Source: Bacteroidales bacterium (GTDB lineage: Bacteria > Bacteroidota > Bacteroidia > Bacteroidales > VadinHA17). Taken from it: a stretch of 64,000 nucleotides of DNA. The stretch is from NCBI GenBank assembly GCA_021371855.1, contig JAJFVL010000017.1:216826-280825 (forward strand), read 5' to 3'. Position numbers and translations under genes: made by a program. Below the pieces are notes generated by a model. It had not been told where the DNA came from. It saw only the letters and a list, made by a program, of their open reading frames with translations, and did not search any database. Position 1 is the first letter of the stretch. The number at the start of each line of letters is the position of its first letter. Positions 37,007-46,518 of this stretch are shown here, piece after piece.

Positions 37007-38767
37007 TCAATCTTTTTTCGGTTTTCTTATATCAATCATCAATTCATCAAGTTGCATACCTGAAATGGGGCCGGGTGCATCAAGCATTACGTCTTTGCCT
37101 GAATTGTTTTTCGGGAAGGCAATAAAATCGCGTATGGAATCCTGCCCTGCGATCATAGCTACCAGCCTGTCGAATCCGAAAGCCATGCCACCGTGAGGCG
37201 GAGCTCCGTATTTAAAGGCATTCATTAAAAATCCAAATTGTCTTATTGCATCCTGATCGGTGAATCCCAGTACCTTAAACATGAGTTTCTGAATCTCCGA
37301 ATCATGAATTCTGATTGATCCCCCTCCTATTTCAACACCATTTATTACAAGGTCATAGGCATTGGCTCTTACTTTACCCGGATCTGTCTCCATCAATGGC
37401 AGATCTTCGGGTTTCGGAGATGTGAAAGGATGATGCATCGCAAAAAATCTCTTTGCCTCTTCGTCCCACTCAAGAAGCGGGAAATCTACAACCCATAACG
37501 GGAAGAATTTATCTTTTGCCCTAAATCCAAGCCTGTTACCCATTTCAAGCCTCAGATCAGAAAGTGCAGTTAATGTTTTTTTCTTTTCACCTGCAAGGAT
37601 CAGTATCAGGTCGCCGGGTTTTGCATTCATTGCATCGGCCCACTTTTTCAATTCCTCAGCAGAGTAAAATTTATCAACCGACGATTTCAGAGTACCATCA
37701 GTATTATATCTTAAATATATAAGTCCTTTTGCTCCTGTCTGGGGTTTTTTCACAAACTCTGTCAGCTCATCAAGTTGTTTTCTTGTATATCCGGCACATC
37801 CTTCTGCATTTATTCCTCCGATATATTCCGCAGTATCAAATACGATGAAATCATGTCCTTTTACAATATCTGTCAGATTAACAAATTTCATCCCGAAACG
37901 AAGATCAGGTTTGTCTGAACCATAGTATTCCATGGCGTCCTGATACGGAAGTTTAATTAAAGGTTCGCTGAATTCAATACCTTTTATCTGTTTGAATATG
38001 TATTTTGCAAGTCCTTCAAACGTATCGAGGATCTCATCTCTTTCCACAAAAGACATCTCACAATCTATCTGAGTGAATTCCGGCTGTCTGTCGGCTCTCA
38101 GGTCTTCATCACGAAAACATTTAACTATCTGGAAATACTTATCAAAACCGGCTACCATCAGAAGTTGTTTCAATGTCTGTGGCGACTGTGGTAATGCATA
38201 GAATGTTCCCGGTTGCATCCTGCTGGGTACAACAAAATCACGGGCTCCTTCAGGGGTTGAATTTACAAGCACAGGGGTTTCAACTTCAATAAATCCTATT
38301 GAATCCATGTATTTCCGTACTTCCTGTGCAACCTGGTGGCGAAGGATTATGTTATTTTTTACGGAATTCCTTCTGAGATCAAGGTAACGGTATTTCATCC
38401 TTAACTCTTCACCACCATCCGTATCCTCCTCAATTGTAAAAGGAGGGATCTCGCTTCGGTTAAGAATATTCAATTCTGTAACCTCTATTTCAATTTCTCC
38501 TGTGGGGATTTTATGATTTTTATTACTACGCTCCTTTACCTTCCCTGTTGCCTGAATTACAAACTCACGTCCAAGCTTACGGGCTTTTTCACAAAGATCA
38601 CTATTGGAATCCATATTAAATACCAGCTGGGTTATTCCGTACCGGTCGCGAAGATCGACAAAAGTCATTCCGCCAAGATCCCTTGATTTCTGAACCCAAC
38701 CGCATAAAATAACGTCTTTACCGGTATCTTTCATATTCAGCTCGCCGCATGTATGTGTTCTGTACAT
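37007..38767 (-). CDS. aspS: Aspartyl-tRNA synthetase
   Basis: The ATG at 38767 ([10 protein letters not shown]) is the true start; an in-frame ATG 93 bp upstream would add a non-homologous hydrophobic extension. The product has 586 residues, the usual bacterial AspRS length. It has an N-terminal OB fold for the anticodon ([26 protein letters not shown]), the class II catalytic core ([50 protein letters not shown]) and the bacterial GAD insertion. Motif 3 is [16 protein letters not shown]. It diverges from tadA with 104 bp between. Confidence 0.97.
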   Translation of the reverse strand: MYRTHTCGELNMKDTGKDVILCGWVQKSRDLGGMTFVDLRDRYGITQLVFNMDSNSDLCEKARKLGREFVIQATGKVKERSNKNHKIPTGEIEIEVTELNILNRSEIPPFTIEEDTDGGEELRMKYRYLDLRRNSVKNNIILRHQVAQEVRKYMDSIGFIEVETPVLVNSTPEGARDFVVPSRMQPGTFYALPQSPQTLKQLLMVAGFDKYFQIVKCFRDEDLRADRQPEFTQIDCEMSFVERDEILDTFEGLAKYIFKQIKGIEFSEPLIKLPYQDAMEYYGSDKPDLRFGMKFVNLTDIVKGHDFIVFDTAEYIGGINAEGCAGYTRKQLDELTEFVKKPQTGAKGLIYLRYNTDGTLKSSVDKFYSAEELKKWADAMNAKPGDLILILAGEKKKTLTALSDLRLEMGNRLGFRAKDKFFPLWVVDFPLLEWDEEAKRFFAMHHPFTSPKPEDLPLMETDPGKVRANAYDLVINGVEIGGGSIRIHDSEIQKLMFKVLGFTDQDAIRQFGFLMNAFKYGAPPHGGMAFGFDRLVAMIAGQDSIRDFIAFPKNNSGKDVMLDAPGPISGMQLDELMIDIRKPKKD

Positions 38768-38871
38768 TTTCTTCCAATTAATTTCAGCAAAAATAAAGAA
38801 AATTATCAGATTCCAGAGAGAAAGGCAAATCCCAATTTTCTTTCTACTTTTAGAAGTCAAAATGATAAGTT

Positions 38872-39312
38872 ATGACGCAAAATAAAAAAGAGCAATTCAT
38901 GAAAGCGGCACTCGCTGAAGCAAATAAAGCTTTCGAAAAACAGGAGATTCCGGTTGGAGCTGTGGTCGTATGCAATGATATGATTATAGCAAGAGCTCAT
39001 AATCTTACTGAGACTCTGAAAGATCCGACTGCACATGCCGAGATGCAGGCTATTACGTCTGCAACAAACTATCTTGGAGGCAAATATCTTATTGACTGCA
39101 CAATTTATGTTACGCTTGAACCATGTGCAATGTGTGCCGGGGCCATTGGCTGGAGCCAGGCTGCTGCACTTGTCTATGGAGCAGCAGATGAAAAGAAAGG
39201 TTACAGTTCAATATCAGATTCATTGCTCCATCCGAAAACAAAAGTGGAATCAGGAGTGCTGGAAAAAGAGTGCAGGGAATTGCTGACGAAATTTTTTAAA
39301 AGCAGGCGGTGA
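38872..39312 (+). CDS. tadA: tRNA-adenosine deaminase family protein (TadA)
   Basis: This 146-residue zinc deaminase has HAEMQAI (Zn-binding His and catalytic Glu, about residues 56-62) and EPCAMCAGAIGWS (Zn Cys pair), with NLTETLKDPTAHAE. The length and the PCAMC motif fit TadA, which converts A34 to inosine in tRNA-Arg(ACG). Other nucleoside deaminases such as guanine deaminase share this fold, so TadA is likely but not certain. The 156 bp after the stop, before the convergent oxidoreductase gene, contain no supported feature. Confidence 0.87.
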   Translation: MTQNKKEQFMKAALAEANKAFEKQEIPVGAVVVCNDMIIARAHNLTETLKDPTAHAEMQAITSATNYLGGKYLIDCTIYVTLEPCAMCAGAIGWSQAAALVYGAADEKKGYSSISDSLLHPKTKVESGVLEKECRELLTKFFKSRR

Positions 39313-39468
39313 AATAAATGAGAGATCGTCTGATACCGGCTCCTTAAAGACCTTTGATAATCTGCCCAGATATGGTCAAGTCCACCTGCTTTCCCATTAG
39401 CTGTATAAAACTGAAAACCGCAAATTATGACAGTCACCTCAATAGAGAGCAATCTGAAATAATTATGA

Positions 39469-40746
39469 TTATTTGTCGAATTGGGTTAAATCCAATTTAG
39501 TATCAATTTTATCGGATGATGAACTCATTTCATCCCAGGTAACAACCTTCTGTCGTAGTGCGGCTTCTCTTCCCATTATTGCACTAAGCGTTGATTCACA
39601 ACCGGGCTGGAGCAGATTCAGATAGTTTCCGGTTTCGATGCTGTTAATAAAAGATTTGCCTTTATTTTGGTCTGCATCATCAAGTGATGAGAGAGAAGTG
39701 CCTAAAGCGATTTGTTGCGGGCTAAGTTCAGCACCTGATTTCACAATTCCTGAATCCCAGGCGTTTTCTCCTTTAATATATACCCCTCCTGAATAGTGGG
39801 CTTCGGCTATTCCTGTTGTACCTACAAATCTGGCGCAAACATCGCCAAAACTTGGTCCAATCTTTGACGATTGGACACCAACATTCACATCATCCGGATA
39901 CTTATAAATAACCTGATAGTTAGTCCAGGCATTTCCAAAATCAAGATGGCCTTTTCTTCCCCCTGAACCTATTGCCTGCAGAGGTTTGCTTTGTAAAGCC
40001 CAGTTGCAGACATCAATCATATGGATCGCCTGGTCCAGGAAAATTCCACCAGATAATTCATTAAAAACAAAATGGTTTCTTATTCTGGCTTCATCATCCG
40101 ACATACCTTCATGTGGCAGGATTAAGGTACCTGAAGAAAAGTAATAAAGCTGAACACAAACAATTTCACCGATGTCACCCCGTTGAATTCGCCTGACCAT
40201 TTCCACATAGGGTGTTGCATAACGGATTTGAAATCCAAGGACAACACTTAATTTGTTTTTTATTGTTTCACCTATTTTTAGTACCCGTTTACACCCATAA
40301 ATATCTATAGCAGCCGGTTTTTCACAATAGGCATGTTTCCCTGCTGCAACTGCTGCTTCCAGAATTTCAGGATGTGCATATGCAGGAGTCGAAATCAAAA
40401 CTGCATCAACATTTTTGTTATCCAGTAATTGAAGATATGCCTTTGATCCCTGATACATATTTGCTTTCTGAATATTCGCAAATCCCTTGGCTGCATTGCA
40501 TTTGTTGAAATATTCCTGAGCAGTTAATAATTTATCATCAAGAATATCCGCCAAAGCAATAATATTGGTATTGGTATTTTTCGACATTGACGTAAGTACA
40601 CCTGTTCCCCGGTTCCCGCATCCGATCATTCCGATCCGTATAGCTGAATTGTTTTGTGAACCAAATACAACCTTAGGTGTTAAAATTGATAAAGTTGAAA
40701 TAGCAGTTGCATTTTTCAGAAATGTTCTACGTTTCATTTTTTTCAT
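39469..40746 (-). CDS. Tat-exported Gfo/Idh/MocA-family oxidoreductase
   Basis: This 425-residue protein begins with a twin-arginine signal (MKRRTFLKNATAISTLS, then a hydrophobic stretch). The NAD(P) fold follows: IGMIGCGNRGTGVL (about residues 38-51) and EKPAAIDIYGCKRV, containing the EKP motif with the catalytic-region Lys. The C-terminal domain has HFVFNELSGGIFLDQAIHMIDV, with the conserved D-x3-H. Tat export fits a protein folded with its cofactor before secretion, as in Zymomonas glucose-fructose oxidoreductase. The sugar substrate is unknown. It is the last gene of the long minus-strand accessory region. Confidence 0.9.
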   Translation of the reverse strand: MKKMKRRTFLKNATAISTLSILTPKVVFGSQNNSAIRIGMIGCGNRGTGVLTSMSKNTNTNIIALADILDDKLLTAQEYFNKCNAAKGFANIQKANMYQGSKAYLQLLDNKNVDAVLISTPAYAHPEILEAAVAAGKHAYCEKPAAIDIYGCKRVLKIGETIKNKLSVVLGFQIRYATPYVEMVRRIQRGDIGEIVCVQLYYFSSGTLILPHEGMSDDEARIRNHFVFNELSGGIFLDQAIHMIDVCNWALQSKPLQAIGSGGRKGHLDFGNAWTNYQVIYKYPDDVNVGVQSSKIGPSFGDVCARFVGTTGIAEAHYSGGVYIKGENAWDSGIVKSGAELSPQQIALGTSLSSLDDADQNKGKSFINSIETGNYLNLLQPGCESTLSAIMGREAALRQKVVTWDEMSSSSDKIDTKLDLTQFDK

Positions 40747-41523
40747 TTTGAGTATGAAATGTCTAATTATTTAAATTCTTTTTTGACTCCAAAATAAATA
40801 TATTACATTCTTTTTGATTGAGTTATCAGTTTTTCTTAATATTTTTCATTTCTAAAGGATAGTATTATCGATTCTTTTATGCTATTGCAACATGATTATA
40901 AGCAATAAACATCACTTTTTACATTTATTTAGTTTTAGGTTCATTTTTGTCAACTTATATTAATTAACAGATCATTAAGAAGAGATGTTTATAAATTCTG
41001 AATAATATTGATATTCAAATAGTTAAATTTCATTTTTTTAAGAATAACCCCCGAAAAAGCCCGGAAAAGCTAAAAATCGGGGTAATTTCTTAAAAATTCT
41101 ACGAGAAAAATACGAAGAATTTACGAGACTACCCAAGAAATTGACTTCGTCTCTCAGCAAAAAGAGTTTTCTCTATACTGGAACTCTTTCATTCACTCAG
41201 AATCAGGTCATATTCCGAATAGGAATATTTTGAACTATAATCATCTTTTTGCCACAAAATCAGCCAAAATCAATAGTATCACAGTCAAATAAACAAAAAT
41301 GAGCAGAACTCAACTCTGAGAATCCTGCTCATTTTATAAAATAGTACTTACTCCCGAAAATCCCGAATTGTCACAAGTCAGGAAAAAAGGATTACAGATC
41401 TAAATGTTATTTAACATCTTCAAACCACTCTTTCCCGATAATGCGACCTGACAAACAGAATTTTTTATTGGGGAACACGTTTACTATTCTCCCATAAGTA
41501 ATTCGGGTGACAAAAAATAATTA
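40747..41523. other. 777-bp AT-rich intergenic region with several dyads
   Basis: No gene is supported here. Present are a CCCCGA/TCGGGG dyad (41049-41054 and 41077-41082), three 11-bp-spaced ACGA repeats (41101, 41112, 41123), AAAGAGTT/AACTCTTT (41161-41168 and 41182-41189), ATATTCC/GGAATAT (41210-41216 and 41222-41228) and a terminator (41296-41335). From 41523 down to 41407 a minus-strand frame stays open for 36 codons after two stops and ends GRIIGKEWFEDVK then TAA. This looks like the tail of a lost protein, but I cannot name it. An upstream promoter for the oxidoreductase gene must lie here; I found no clear -7 box. Confidence 0.5.
41296..41335 (-). terminator. Intrinsic terminator downstream of CBM9-like gene
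   Basis: AAAATGAGCAG (41296-41306) and CTGCTCATTTT (41325-41335) form a perfect 11-bp stem; an inner CTCA/TGAG stem lies within the 18-base loop. On the minus strand it is followed by TTTGTTTATTT. It is about 190 bp past the CBM9-like stop and would end that transcript before the oxidoreductase gene. Confidence 0.7.
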
Positions 41524-42225
41524 TTAACGTTTCGGAAAATTACAAAAACCAAATGAAGATGGTATATGAAAATCGGGTGTTTCACTTTGCGGCTTAATCC
41601 ATGAATACCAGATTGCATCCTCCTCTTTTCCGTTCCAGAAATCAGCCCTGAATACTGCCAGATAAAAAAATTCTTTTATACCTAATTTTTCCAGATCAGA
41701 GAGAGGAATCCGTCCTTCAACAACGTATCCCTCAGGAGTGTAGTGGGCTGAAATATCTACCTTATTGAACTTCCAGGAAAAATCAAATATTCTGTGATAC
41801 CGGGCAATATAATCGAGTTTATTCCCTAATGGATCCATTTCGACACAATAATATTCACTCCAGTCAGGTCTGGCGTTAAAATACAATTCTACCCTATCTT
41901 CCCCTGCAACTGAGTATTCTTCCTTGATTTCACAGGTAGTCATGGTATTATCATTCACACTAAAACCAAAATTGAAATAGGTGTCGGAACAAAAGTATTT
42001 AAAAACGGTACGATCTTTCCCGACAGGAGACCAAGGGGCCAAAAATCCCGTGATTGAATCAACAAGGGCCCATTCTTTACTCTCAAAATTTCCATCGACA
42101 ATTATATCCCTGTTTATTTTTTTTACATTTATCACATTAGTTGAAACAGGTTTTATAAATTCCTGTCCATTAACAGCAAACCACATACCCGAAACTAATA
42201 CCAGCAGAAATATCACTCTTTTCAT
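41524..42225 (-). CDS. Secreted CBM9-like carbohydrate-binding protein
   Basis: This 233-residue protein has a signal peptide (about residues 1-20, ending VNGQ). The rest is one family-9-like carbohydrate-binding module: INRDIIVDGNFESKEWALVDSITGF, FKYFCSDTYFNFGFSVND, DRVELYFNARPDW and GYVVEGRIPLSDL. These are the conserved strands of CBM_9-like DOMON-type domains. No catalytic domain is attached. It probably binds glycan at the surface or in the periplasm. It is last in a run of three genes after the two esterases. Confidence 0.82.
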   Translation of the reverse strand: MKRVIFLLVLVSGMWFAVNGQEFIKPVSTNVINVKKINRDIIVDGNFESKEWALVDSITGFLAPWSPVGKDRTVFKYFCSDTYFNFGFSVNDNTMTTCEIKEEYSVAGEDRVELYFNARPDWSEYYCVEMDPLGNKLDYIARYHRIFDFSWKFNKVDISAHYTPEGYVVEGRIPLSDLEKLGIKEFFYLAVFRADFWNGKEEDAIWYSWIKPQSETPDFHIPSSFGFCNFPKR

Positions 42226-42312
42226 TTTATCAAATAATTTAAATTTTTTTTCACTGATCTGTATTCACTGATTTCCAATCTTGTACTATTACTTTTACTT
42301 TTTCTTGAATCG

Positions 42313-43158
42313 TTATTTATTATCATCCGGGTTACTAAGAATTTTAGAGATGTACCCATCCGCAAATCTTTGGCCCATCATTCTTTGTCCTTCTGAATTA
42401 AAATGGACCTTATCTCCTTTTTCTTTCAGGTCGGTAGTGCTGATTATTATTGTATTATTGTCAGTGGAAGAATAAAGCCTGATTTGCTCATTTATCTTCT
42501 TCCAGTTTTCGTTGTTTTCAGAATACGAACCAAGCTCTCCAATAAGGATTGGTAAATTTTTATTCCCGCTAATCTCTCTGAATTTTCCAAACAGTGCGGT
42601 TAATCTGTTTTTATACAGAGGTATATCAATTTGATTGGCATCGTTTTCTCCCTGATGCCACAGGATCCCTTTAATCAATCCGTATCTTTGACCAAGCATT
42701 ACTTTCTCCCTGAAGTTTGTCAATAACTGGACTTTTCTGAATATTGAGTCACCTGTCCATTGGCTGATTGAGCTTCCTCCTACAGCTACCGGGATAAGCA
42801 GAATTGAAATACTGTCAGGTAGCTGTCTGATCATCGATTTCCCGAATGAAAGACCACAATCCAAGCCAGCCATAGAAGGTTCATTGAAATGAAGCGGTTC
42901 TTTTGCAACAATAATTTCCCCATTTTTATTTATTGTCAAAATCCTTTCTGACGGGATTGTGTCCTGGGGTTCAACAAGTCCGCGTCCGGCCATATTTGAT
43001 TGCCCTGCAAGTATAAAAACCCAAAGATTTTCTTTATCCGGAATATTTTCGGCCTTTAATTCTGTTTTTGGGAAAAATTGTGTTCTTATATCCTGGCTTC
43101 TTAGTAAATATGGAACTAATAAATAAATTGTCAGTATTATTAAAATTTTTTTCATCAT
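42313..43158 (-). CDS. SASA-type carbohydrate esterase
   Basis: This 281-residue secreted protein has a signal peptide (about residues 1-21) and a SASA/SGNH domain (PF03629). It shows the nucleophile block LAGQSNMAGRG (Ser about residue 54), the oxyanion Gly in VGGSSISQW, WHQGENDA, and the acid-base Asp/His in KGDKVHFNSEGQ. The family contains sialate O-acetylesterases and CE6 acetyl-xylan esterases, so it should remove O-acetyl groups from a glycan. It lies 23 bp after the large esterase gene, in the same operon. Confidence 0.88.
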   Translation of the reverse strand: MMKKILIILTIYLLVPYLLRSQDIRTQFFPKTELKAENIPDKENLWVFILAGQSNMAGRGLVEPQDTIPSERILTINKNGEIIVAKEPLHFNEPSMAGLDCGLSFGKSMIRQLPDSISILLIPVAVGGSSISQWTGDSIFRKVQLLTNFREKVMLGQRYGLIKGILWHQGENDANQIDIPLYKNRLTALFGKFREISGNKNLPILIGELGSYSENNENWKKINEQIRLYSSTDNNTIIISTTDLKEKGDKVHFNSEGQRMMGQRFADGYISKILSNPDDNK

Positions 43159-43181
43159 GAATCTGTTTTCTCAGCATAGGT

Positions 43182-45392
43182 TTATTTTATCCACTCCAGG
43201 TAAAGATCATTAGTTGTACATGAAGAGTCTTTTGATAAAACACTCAACTGACTATTGGCATTGTTATATAGGAAAGCGTTTTTAATTATATCGAGGTCGT
43301 TGTTGATATTCTCAGTATCAGCTGTTTTACCATTACCATCTGTCATACCTGCAATCATCAGCTTTCTTGGTGCCAGGGATGCAGCAAGGTCAGGAAGATC
43401 GTAAGCAGTAAGTGCTCCGGGGACAAGACTGTGAACAAAACCTGTCTTATAAAATCTGTTCATTACAATGGAACTGTATGAAGAGTAAGGCTCAACAAGT
43501 GCTACACGGGTGATAACATGATCAAATGCTGCTGCATGTAATAACAGTGGTGACATATCTTTTATGGCGATCCCGTATACCTCATTCATTTCATTGTTTT
43601 TCAATAGAATATGAGTCAGCTTAACAACATCAGCAGCCTGAACTCCCACAATACTCCTGCCAATCTGCATGGCTGTATACCACATATTATATGATGTGTT
43701 TTCTATAAATGCATCACCTTTAAAGATACCGGGGCCCAACTCTCCAATTCCTATAAGATCAGGAGCAAGAACCGTAAATCCCTTATTCACAAACCATTCT
43801 ATTTGTCCTCCTTCAGCCGCCTCGGCTGTTTTACCTGATGGATGAAGATATACAACAGCTTTGTTATTTGTCCCGGCAGGTATAAATAAAAGGTAAGGAA
43901 TCACATAATTGCCTTCTCCTTTCACAAAATACTTTTCAACAACATAATTGTTCTTTTGAATTCTTCCTGTAAATACCGGTTCATCAGTTAAAGAGGGTTC
44001 AATGTATCCGGAAAGCTTTTTTGCCGAGATGATTACCTTCGGAAGATGTTTCGCAAGGTCGCTTCTTGATGCCTGCAATTCCTTGAGCATTTTTCCTGCT
44101 TCCTTTTGGTTCAGGCTGAAGACAGACTCGCCACCAAGAGATGTCGAAAGCTGTCCTGTGGATGTTTTTTGCAGCTCCTGTGCTGTCGGAAAGTCAACTT
44201 CCTCTTCAGCGGATGATCCGGGAAGCATAAAATGTTTTTGGAAAAAAGCATACATAGCTTCACGGTTCTTTTTTGTGTATCCGTGTCCAAAATCATCTTC
44301 GGTGATTTCAATATTGTCCGGTTTCCCAAATATTTCGTAGATTTTTTTCACCTCCTTGAATGTCTCTCGTGAACCCTGAATACTGAAAAAATCTCTCGTT
44401 GTAGCCATTATAAGAGTAGGCTTGGGAGCACGTATCTCAATAAAATCAGCATGATCAATCCCATCATAAATACCATGATAAAAATTTTGTTCGCCATCCT
44501 GCACACCGATTGATTCCATAAGTCGTTTATAACTTGTTATATAGCCTGCAGGGGCGGATGCAGCAACCCTTTCATCAAGAGCTGAAATATAAGCGGTCTG
44601 GGTACCTCCTCCGGAGAGTCCGTGTACACCTATTCTCTTCGGATCCACTTCTTTTCTGCTGATAAGATAATCTATTCCTCTAATGCCATCCCAGATAAAA
44701 TAACGGGCAATTGATTTCCCTATCAAAGAAACCTGTGCAGACGGATAAGAATGTTCCTTAGTTGACGATCCAATTACAGACTCACCTGTTTCCGGATTAA
44801 AATACTGAAGACGTTCACCCTGACCAATCGGATCTATTGCCAGAACAATAAATCCTTTTTTTACAAGATTTAAAAGTGGCAGCTGGTACGATGGCAAACG
44901 GTAAACCCCTGTACTATGCCCTGAACAGAATAATATTGCAGGGGCTGGCTTTTTTACTTTATCAGGTATGAAGAGAGATGCCGTTACATAAAAGCCCGGG
45001 AGTGATTCATAAATTACATTTTCAACCCTGTAGCCATTTTTCTTTACTTTCCCGGTGATTTTTGCATTCAATGGAGTCTTTTCAGGAAATGATCCTATTA
45101 CGTTCCACATAGCATCGCGTATCTGCGATTGTCTTTTCTGACACTCTTCAGGAGTGGTGATTTTGGAAATCTTTTCAGCCCTGGAATCAAGAAGCCTGAA
45201 TGATTCAGAGGTCATGTGGTGATACAATGTGTTTTGAGCATCGCTGAATTGAAGCCAGTTGTTACGTATTACATCAAGATCATTTTGAGCGTACGTTATG
45301 TTGTTGGTTAAGAACAACATAAATGATAAAGAAAAAATGCTTTTTAAGAAACCGGAATGTTTTTCATTAAGAACTTTGAGAATCTCTTTCAT
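43182..45392 (-). CDS. Secreted tandem alpha/beta-hydrolase, acetyl-xylan-esterase-like
   Basis: This 736-residue protein has a signal peptide (LSFMLFLTNNITYAQ, about residues 22-36). The first alpha/beta-hydrolase domain (about 95-400) is complete, with oxyanion region FCSGHSTGVY, nucleophile elbow HGLSGGGTQTA and catalytic His in DDFGHGYTKKN. It resembles CE7/AXE1 and Abhydrolase_7 proteins. A second hydrolase-like domain (about 465-736) has VVYLHPSGK and APDLIGIGELG but reads YGIAIKDMSPLLLH where the nucleophile elbow should be. That domain is probably inactive and serves for binding or stability. It begins the three-gene esterase/CBM unit. Confidence 0.8.
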   Translation of the reverse strand: MKEILKVLNEKHSGFLKSIFSLSFMLFLTNNITYAQNDLDVIRNNWLQFSDAQNTLYHHMTSESFRLLDSRAEKISKITTPEECQKRQSQIRDAMWNVIGSFPEKTPLNAKITGKVKKNGYRVENVIYESLPGFYVTASLFIPDKVKKPAPAILFCSGHSTGVYRLPSYQLPLLNLVKKGFIVLAIDPIGQGERLQYFNPETGESVIGSSTKEHSYPSAQVSLIGKSIARYFIWDGIRGIDYLISRKEVDPKRIGVHGLSGGGTQTAYISALDERVAASAPAGYITSYKRLMESIGVQDGEQNFYHGIYDGIDHADFIEIRAPKPTLIMATTRDFFSIQGSRETFKEVKKIYEIFGKPDNIEITEDDFGHGYTKKNREAMYAFFQKHFMLPGSSAEEEVDFPTAQELQKTSTGQLSTSLGGESVFSLNQKEAGKMLKELQASRSDLAKHLPKVIISAKKLSGYIEPSLTDEPVFTGRIQKNNYVVEKYFVKGEGNYVIPYLLFIPAGTNNKAVVYLHPSGKTAEAAEGGQIEWFVNKGFTVLAPDLIGIGELGPGIFKGDAFIENTSYNMWYTAMQIGRSIVGVQAADVVKLTHILLKNNEMNEVYGIAIKDMSPLLLHAAAFDHVITRVALVEPYSSYSSIVMNRFYKTGFVHSLVPGALTAYDLPDLAASLAPRKLMIAGMTDGNGKTADTENINNDLDIIKNAFLYNNANSQLSVLSKDSSCTTNDLYLEWIK

Positions 45393-45469
45393 TTCTAATA
45401 TTTCTTAGTTCTCTTATGTAACTATTTTTGTTATTTCACTTGACAACTGAATTTTTCAATGCTGAAGGA

Positions 45470-45516
45470 CTACTTTGACAGATTGAAAAATCAACATGTT
45501 TTTACCCTTAATCCCT
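45470..45516 (-). repeat. Partial copy of the structured inverted-repeat element
   Basis: These 47 bases match 56184-56230 at 45 positions (differences: CTACTTTGACA versus CTACTTTGACT, and CATGTT versus CATGCT). Only the left end and left hairpin arm are present; homology stops at CCCT, where the decayed oxidoreductase fragment begins. Confidence 0.85.
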
Positions 45517-45689
45517 TCTTTAAAAGTCTTATCCATGCCTGCGCCTGGGGTTTTGCCGTTCCGGATACAATCAATCCATTCCTTTATATGCAGTTAAGTA
45601 ACATCAACCTCCTGACCATTAATTGTCGTTGTGGTTAATCCGCTGGCAGCATAGCGGTTAGTTGCGGGGTTGTAAATGTATTTGTCTCT
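45510..45689 (-). pseudogene. C-terminal remnant of a Gfo/Idh/MocA oxidoreductase
   Basis: Read on the minus strand, one frame gives DKYIYNPATNRYAASGLTTT, then INGQEVDVT, a TAA stop, then LHIKEWIDCIRNGKTPGAGM and DKTFKEGI. This is the typical C-terminus of Gfo/Idh/MocA oxidoreductases (HIKEWIDCIRNGKTP is a hallmark). The start, the NAD-binding domain and the end are missing and a stop interrupts it, so it is non-functional. Its distal end abuts the element copy at 45470-45516, pointing to insertion or recombination there. Confidence 0.85.
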
Positions 45690-45732
45690 TTTATTCCTAA
45701 TTTATTAAAATTGTGAAAATTCTCAGAAATTG

Positions 45733-46518
45733 TTATATACCCAGAATTCTTTTTGCATTTCCTGATCTTAATAACTGCTTAGTCTTTGCATCTGCTTCTC
45801 TTTCATAAAGAGACTCTATCCTTAACAACCCGCACAGATAATCAAGAATCGGGGAATGAGTACCAAATGCAAATTTATCTTGACCATATCTTTTTAACAT
45901 TTCTCCCAAATTGCTTAGTATCCTTCCGGAAGTATCAAATAACATATCCGTTTTCTTCAGAATCTCTGTATCTTCTTCACTGACCGTTATGCTGTTTGCC
46001 GCATTCACTACAAAATATTTTGCATCAGGCACCTCCCTGATAATTGGCATGATGTCTTTAAGCGACATTTCTTTTGATATGTCCATCCATGAACGCTGAC
46101 GTGAATCAACTATCCGATGTGCAAATGACACGATCATGCCCCGGTCGCGGGCACGCTTTACAAGTTCAACACATGCCGGATCAGTTATCTCATAATCGTG
46201 ATACAGCGGATACAGGCAAACACCCTTCATCCCCAGCCTCTTACTGCATGCTTCAAGATCATTCTGCCATCCGGAATAAATCGGATTTATAACTGCAAAT
46301 GGTATAAAACGACTTGAAAATTTCCTGTTTGACTTTATTTCTTTATACAGCTCTTCATTGGCTGCCTGGGTATCTTTATAAAAAATCCCGTTGAGGTTAC
46401 TTATCACAGACAATTCTACTCCAAACCTGTCCATGTTTTCGAGCATTGTTGCACAGGTATTGTGTTTAAGTTGTTTAAACGGCCAGTGCCCTACGTAAGC
46501 ATTTATATCAATCAACAT
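45733..46518 (-). CDS. Amidohydrolase-family TIM-barrel protein (cytoplasmic)
   Basis: This 261-residue protein is of the Amidohydrolase_2 type (PF04909). It starts LIDINAYVGHWPFKQLKH, where the canonical metal-binding HxH is replaced by NAYVGH, as in a known subgroup of this family. The rest is barrel-like: RFIPFAVINPIY, GMKGVCLYPLYHDYEI, FAHRIVDSRQ, FAFGTHSPILDY. There is no signal peptide. The upstream paralogue overlaps it by 11 bp, so the two products may form a heteromer or act in sequence. Relatives hydrolyse lactones or decarboxylate aromatic acids; the substrate here is not known. Confidence 0.78.
   Translation of the reverse strand: MLIDINAYVGHWPFKQLKHNTCATMLENMDRFGVELSVISNLNGIFYKDTQAANEELYKEIKSNRKFSSRFIPFAVINPIYSGWQNDLEACSKRLGMKGVCLYPLYHDYEITDPACVELVKRARDRGMIVSFAHRIVDSRQRSWMDISKEMSLKDIMPIIREVPDAKYFVVNAANSITVSEEDTEILKKTDMLFDTSGRILSNLGEMLKRYGQDKFAFGTHSPILDYLCGLLRIESLYEREADAKTKQLLRSGNAKRILGI

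Noticed and set aside
38768..38860. 31-residue N-terminal extension of AspRS
   Set aside because: Hydrophobic, not part of the conserved OB-fold start; ATG at 38767 fits the family.
39201..39452. Minus-strand ORF overlapping the end of tadA
   Set aside because: Partly antisense to tadA; the intergenic part looks slightly protein-like but I could not assign it to any family.
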